Shown here: piece after piece, positions 22,784-64,000 of the stretch
Layout: every line of letters starts with the position of its first letter
How positions within the stretch are numbered: position 1 is the stretch's first letter
DNA from: Rhea pennata
Taxonomy: Eukaryota; Chordata; Aves; Rheiformes; Rheidae
DNA length: 64,000 nt
Direction: 5' to 3'
Assembly (NCBI RefSeq): GCF_028389875.1
Contig: NC_084672.1
Span: 3,943,501-4,007,500 of the forward strand
The notes under the pieces: model-generated
What the model saw: only the letters and a program-made list of their open reading frames with translations
What the model was told of the DNA's origin: nothing
The model's database searches: none
Program-made: the position numbers and the translations under genes

Positions 22784-24142
22784 AGGAACAAGAGAACTAT
22801 TACAAAAAGATACACATTCTAAATATATACATGAGGTTTAAACATAGCATTTCCATGTACCTTTAACTATAAAAATACATTAGATTAACTGTATCCTAAT
22901 TTATAAATATAATTCTTTTCTTAAAAAAGTAGTATTTCATATGAAAGCCTTACTGTGCAATGAAAGAATATATACCCTCTAAGGGGTTACTTTAAAGTTA
23001 GTGTCTAGTGTTATATAACTTAGAAAATTCAGTGTGTAGAGTCAAACCCTGATTTATACAATAAGAGATAACATTGACTTTTTAAAAACTTGATAGGGAA
23101 GAAAAGAAGTGAAATATACATTATACATATAATGGCAGAATACTAGGATTTTTAAGAGTTCCAGATGATTTCAATTTCAATTGCTGTTTATCAAAAATGA
23201 ATATAGAAGCTACATCAAAATAACCAGCCTTTTACTATTTGCCTTGCCTCCCTATTATCTGACTGTAGTCCTAGAAAACCATCAACTAGGCAAAAGTAAA
23301 ATGTTTGTCTGAAAAGATGTTCGCTCTCTAAATGTATTACAAAAATAGAAACTTATTTACAATTTACCCATTCAGCCTTTCATGGGGTAGGGAGGACATT
23401 TTTTTCACTGGATGGGGAGATTTACCTGTGGAAGCCCTGTCTCACAGAACTGTGGGTGGACAGGCACTTAGTTATACACAACTGTTGGAGGTATGTCATT
23501 TGAGAAATGAAGCAGTGTTGAAGTGCAATTTCAACGTTCACTAGCTAATAAGGAAGTTCAGGCCCATGCAGATGTTCTCCTTATTCATCACCACCCACCT
23601 TCCTTCCCTCTCCAAAAAAGGTCTACTCATGCAATAGCACTTATTCTGACTGGGTACATCTCTGATCAAAGGAAGTTACTGGTCAACTTGCTTGATTCAG
23701 AGAACAGAGACTAGACCTGCATTTCTGCTTCAAGCCCTGACATCTGAAAAAACTCCTGGCAAGGATCTTTACCAGTGCTCCATAGAGATCTGGAGATATT
23801 CACGAAGCAATGTGCATCAGTTTGCTCTTAGAAGACTAACCCAATAGGATCAGCTGAAGTTTCTAACCTGCTGACACCACCAACTTCCACCTACTTACAT
23901 AGCCACGGAGCTTCCCATAGGCTTGCCAGTGGTTCTTCAGTAGAGGATCAGGGGCAGGTGAAGTAGCAAACCCAGGAACTGAAGATAGCACGTGGCTTTT
24001 CACTAAGCCCAAAGTAATGTCTGGGCATGCAAAGAAGTTACTGCAGGATGTACTAAGGCATGTACTTAGTGTGATAGCCACTTCATGGATGCTATTTGTG
24101 TGCATGCTTATACAACTGTAAATAAGAGGGAATTCAAGGTGG

Positions 24143-24148
24143 TTTATT
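24143..24148 (-). terminator. Possible proximal poly(A) signal of ALDH1A3
   Basis: Minus-strand AATAAA about 1.3 kb after the stop codon. It could give a shorter 3' UTR, but no clear GU-rich element was picked out, so this is weaker than the distal signal. Confidence 0.25.
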
Positions 24149-25450
24149 CCTCAGTGAAGATTCAGCTGCTCTGTGCTTGCCACAAGATGACAGCACTCAC
24201 AGGAACAATTACTGCAGAGCTGCTGACATCTTTTAAGTCCAGCCATAGCTTATTCCATGGTAACTGCTTTGTACACCCACATCTTTAGCATTCAGTATGT
24301 GCTTGGGAGCACCTGCCTTTTCATACTATACTTCCAGAAATCTATTCTAAGCTACATTCATAAGGGAGAAAGAAGCAGTGAGGATAACTTTGAGCTACTA
24401 TGTGAGTTTTACTCACATAATTAGCTCTGGCTCGAAAATGAAGAGATGTCCACACAGTCTGAAAATGACAGAGAAAGGGAGAGCAAGACAGCTTCTTGCA
24501 GCTCTTTTGCTCCCTTCCCCCAGCCCGGAAGGACTGGCTTGGGTCTTTGTGCCCTGGATGTTTCCCATGGGTATCTACCACGCTACATGCTTAGCATTTA
24601 ATTCTGCATCATCACGGTAAGTACAGTGCAAAATCCTCTTGCAGAAAGTGCTATAGTGAAGCTTTGAGATATCGTTGTGACTCATTTGGAGCCACAGGGG
24701 CTAGTAAGTCAGTAACTTGTATTTGCAGTACGTGTGTGCATGTACACCAAACCATCTAGTTCAAAGGACACTTTAAAGTTTAGTTACACTGGGTAAAATA
24801 CTGGCCCCAAAGCAGTCGTCTCAGAAACTTCCATAAACCTCATTCAGGACTAGAATATCACCAGTATGGGGGATGCATGTATCTTTAGAGAAACCAGGAT
24901 AGCTCTTTCAAACAGAATTGCTTTACAGATCCTTCCATGAAAGCTTACATTCCCATCCAAAACTCTGATTGCAGTCTGCACACAAACTCTGTCAACTTCA
25001 GTTATATTGGCCCTACCACTCAAGTCCATTTATGCCAAGTGAAACCCATATGCCTCTGAAGGTGTTTAACAATCCATGCTAACGGTACCAGAAGTTACTC
25101 TAACATGCCATTGATGTCCAAGTCCTTCAGAGGCACAGTTTGAAAAGCAGATGTCCTGAAAACACTGTGACCAGTATTTTAATCACAGGGAACAGACAGA
25201 TAAGCACCCAGGGACTTGCATAGTACAAGTGTGTGCTATGCTGCCAGTAGGGTCAGTTAAATCAGCTTTTGAAGAGTCAGTTGACAAAATGGAGTCCAGT
25301 AGATTCAGTTTTCCTAGAGGAATATAGTAAGGTGTTTCTCCAAAACAAGTGCTGCTTCCATTTTCCTTCCTACCCCTCCCCTCCCCCTTGCTCTGAACAC
25401 ATCCCCCATGTGTCACATTCAGAGTGTCAGCATTTTTAGGCCTTCTGCTT

Positions 25451-61850
<36,400 letters not shown>

Positions 61851-62110
61851 GGCGGCGGCGCCGTCGAGCCCGCGCCGCGCCGCCCTCTGCCGCTGACAGC
61901 CCGCGGCGCCGCCTTAAGAGCGCCGCCGCCCGCCCCCATTGGCCGCCCCCGCCCCCGCGCCCCGCCCCGCCCCGCCCCGCCCCGTCGCGCGCCCCGCGGC
62001 GCGCAGGTAACGGGCGGCGCCGCGGCGCTGAGGGGACGGGCGGGCCGCGGCGCAGCGGCGCTCGCCTCGCGGCGCCCGGCGCCGTTCGCGAGGGCCGCGG
62101 CCGCCTCAGG
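61851..62110 (-). promoter_or_regulatory. ALDH1A3: ALDH1A3 CpG-island promoter
   Basis: Very GC- and CpG-rich sequence directly upstream of the ALDH1A3 start. Reading along the minus strand it shows a run of overlapping GC boxes (GGGCGG units, about 61943-61985), a CCAAT box at 61938-61942, a CTTAAG element at 61913-61918 that might act as a weak TATA-like site, and then a short GC-rich leader to the ATG at 61850. This spacing suggests a 5' UTR of only a few tens of bases. The start-site position is inferred. The wider island spans roughly 61.7-62.6 kb. Confidence 0.7.
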
Positions 62111-64000
62111 GAGGGTGGGTGGCGGCCCCCAGCTCCGCGCTCGTGCTGGCGCCGTCCTTCGAGAAGCCCGGAGAGATGTGGAACGTGCCTGAAGCGGCGG
62201 ATCCAGGCTCGGCGCCGGAGCGAGTTGGCCGAGTCGTGCTGAATAAAACACGCGAGCGGCTCTGCAGGGCCAGGGCGCGAGGAGCACCCTCATACCCCCC
62301 CCCCCACGCGTGGCCCGTCGTACAGCATATTTTCCACATAACAAGCGGCAAGATGCCAGGAGTTATCTTACAAAATGTTTCACGGAATCCGTAATCCCCA
62401 GCAAGAGTCAGCACTTCGCTGTTAAAACGCTCAGAAATACTCAGCACTTCCAAAGGCAGACAGCCCGAGATCGCGCGGCGGCCTCGGAAGCCAGCGCTGG
62501 CTCGGAAGGGAAAGCACCCCTGGCGAGCCAAGGCCCGCTTCCTGCGGCATCCGGATATCCCTGGAGGTCGTCCGTCCAGGTGGAAGCCTGTCTGCTCGGG
62601 GCACGTTTCATGAGAGCCGACAATAACACAAAATAAGATGATTTGCCCCACGACCTGAACATTTTTATCACATCGCTGCAGTTTTCTCTGCTGCAAGTCA
62701 AGACTGAAGGACTCACCCTGCATAGCAATAATAAGCTCAGGTTTCCTCTTTGGATGACAAGGTGCTTCAGTTATATATAATTTCTGGGAATAGCCTCAGG
62801 TGCAATGACAGAAATTAAATGAGCATTCTCATGGACAATTAAATGAGCAAGCATTTATTTTTAAGCTGCCTATTCCTAACTGTTCAGTTGCCTTTTCCCA
62901 CCAGAGATGCACATGCATCATATCCAGAAGAAACCCTTAAGCAAATCACCGCATACCCGTAGTCACAGTAAAGAGGAATGTGGATCCAGCTATTTTGGTT
63001 GTCATCAGCAGAACTACAAGCTGACTGATGAGATTCTGCAAGTCCAAGTCGGAGGCAGAAAACATTTCTGTTTATTCCTCTGGGTGAGACATGGCCATGG
63101 ATCCGTTCAAGGGCTTGTGATGAACTCTGGCAACCCAGCTTTTGGGGGCCTCCAGTAATTTACAATTTCTAGTTTTACCATAATGGATCACAAGGCTAGA
63201 CGCAATAATTTGATAGTTCTAATATCAGGGAGCAGGGAGGAAACAGTTATAAAGGTGGTACAATACTGGTAGAGTTAATCCATTTCAATTTGTCTTTATT
63301 TTGCCTACAGAAATGCTCAGCTGAAGTGGAAAGTACTCTTAGTATTAGAGGACAAAATAGCTGGGGGAGGAAAAAGATGAATAAGAAGTTCCAGGACAAG
63401 CAGTGTCTGAACAGTCATGCCAGTGGGTTGTCTTGTATGGAAAGACCTTGTCTCTTCATCTCTCATGAGGATTTTTTTTTTTTTACAATACATTCAAGGG
63501 AAAATTATTTTAGACATTATTACTTAGCTCTTTAAGGTAACGTTGGCAAGCCATGTGATATATCTAAGGTAAAATTTCTGCATGCAAGGTTTTGGGGTGT
63601 TTAACACTGTTTTAAAAGGCTGTCCAAAGCAAATGAATTATGAGTCAGTGACATACGGATGTATTGAAATAATACACTGACCAATACCCATAGCTATATG
63701 CAGTATTTCCCTTAGTAATGTCACAAGAAAAGTAACAACACGTTCAGAGTTTTGCAAACACCAGCTAGTCCCTTTTTGGGCAAAATGAGTGCTACCATAA
63801 ACAGAAAGAATTCTACCAGCCTCAGAAAGGAGATGTGTCCTGTGTCACCAGTGCCAAAATCAGATCCGCAAAGGTGAAAACGCTCACTCCTCTGGACCGC
63901 TGAATGGTGAGCTCAGCGGGAGATGCCCTAAAGAAGCACAGCAGACCAGCAGCAGAGCCCAGATCAGAACAAGTGAGGAATGTTTTGTATTCATTCCCAT
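62111..64000. other. Region upstream of ALDH1A3, no gene seen
   Basis: The first 500 bases are the shoulder of the ALDH1A3 CpG island, and the rest is AT-rich non-coding sequence. Open frames here are short and show no recognisable family. A C-run lies near 62297-62306 and a T-run at about 63472-63484. In human the next gene upstream is ASB7, but no trace of it was seen. Confidence 0.5.

Larger units (their letters stand above)
22760..25450 (-). other. ALDH1A3: ALDH1A3 3' untranslated region (extent inferred)
   Basis: The AT-rich, non-coding stretch after the ALDH1A3 stop contains no further exon-like sequence and runs to a canonical minus-strand AATAAA at 22778-22783. A second AATAAA at 24143-24148 could end a shorter transcript. 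Assigning the whole 2.7 kb to the UTR is inference, since no transcript data are available. The distal 500 bases (about 22750-23250) are the most AT-rich. Confidence 0.6.

Overview
The window is ordinary vertebrate genomic DNA, most likely from a bird or another sauropsid. It holds multi-exon genes with canonical GT-AG introns, two compact and very CpG-rich promoter islands, few interspersed repeats, and one decayed copy that looks like an old CR1 LINE. No bacterial, viral or plasmid features are visible. The species is inferred from style only and cannot be named from the sequence.

The main gene is ALDH1A3 (retinaldehyde dehydrogenase 3) on the minus strand. All 13 coding exons can be placed, from the start codon at 61850 to the stop at 25451. 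They join without a frame break into 1536 coding bases (511 residues plus stop). Every splice junction is GT-AG and every intron phase carries into the next exon. The catalytic Cys (C313), general base Glu (E279), transition-state Asn (N180) and cofactor-binding Lys/Glu (K203, E206) are all present. A GC-box/CCAAT promoter lies just upstream at 61880-62110. A long AT-rich 3' UTR appears to run to a poly(A) signal near 22780.

The second gene is the 5' end of LRRK1, also on the minus strand, about 2 kb beyond the ALDH1A3 poly(A) site. Its CpG-island promoter and non-coding first exon lie at about 19.3-20.7 kb. The second exon (16406-16619) carries the start codon and the first 22 residues, which match the start of LRRK1. 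The rest of LRRK1 (ankyrin, LRR, ROC-COR, kinase and WD40-like parts) was not found, so positions 1-16405 are read as a large intron. The tandem order ALDH1A3 then LRRK1 on one strand is the same as in human 15q26.3.

The remainder is intron and intergenic sequence with simple repeats, one CR1-like fragment (about 8.2-8.5 kb) and a small CpG-rich patch inside the LRRK1 intron (about 6.78-7.13 kb). I found no undescribed biological system. The points worth a second look are fine details of the two genes: the LRRK1 start codon and its upstream ORFs, CGG/AGG tracts in the LRRK1 5' island, a Lys in the usual GSTEVG motif of ALDH1A3, and the intronic CpG patch.
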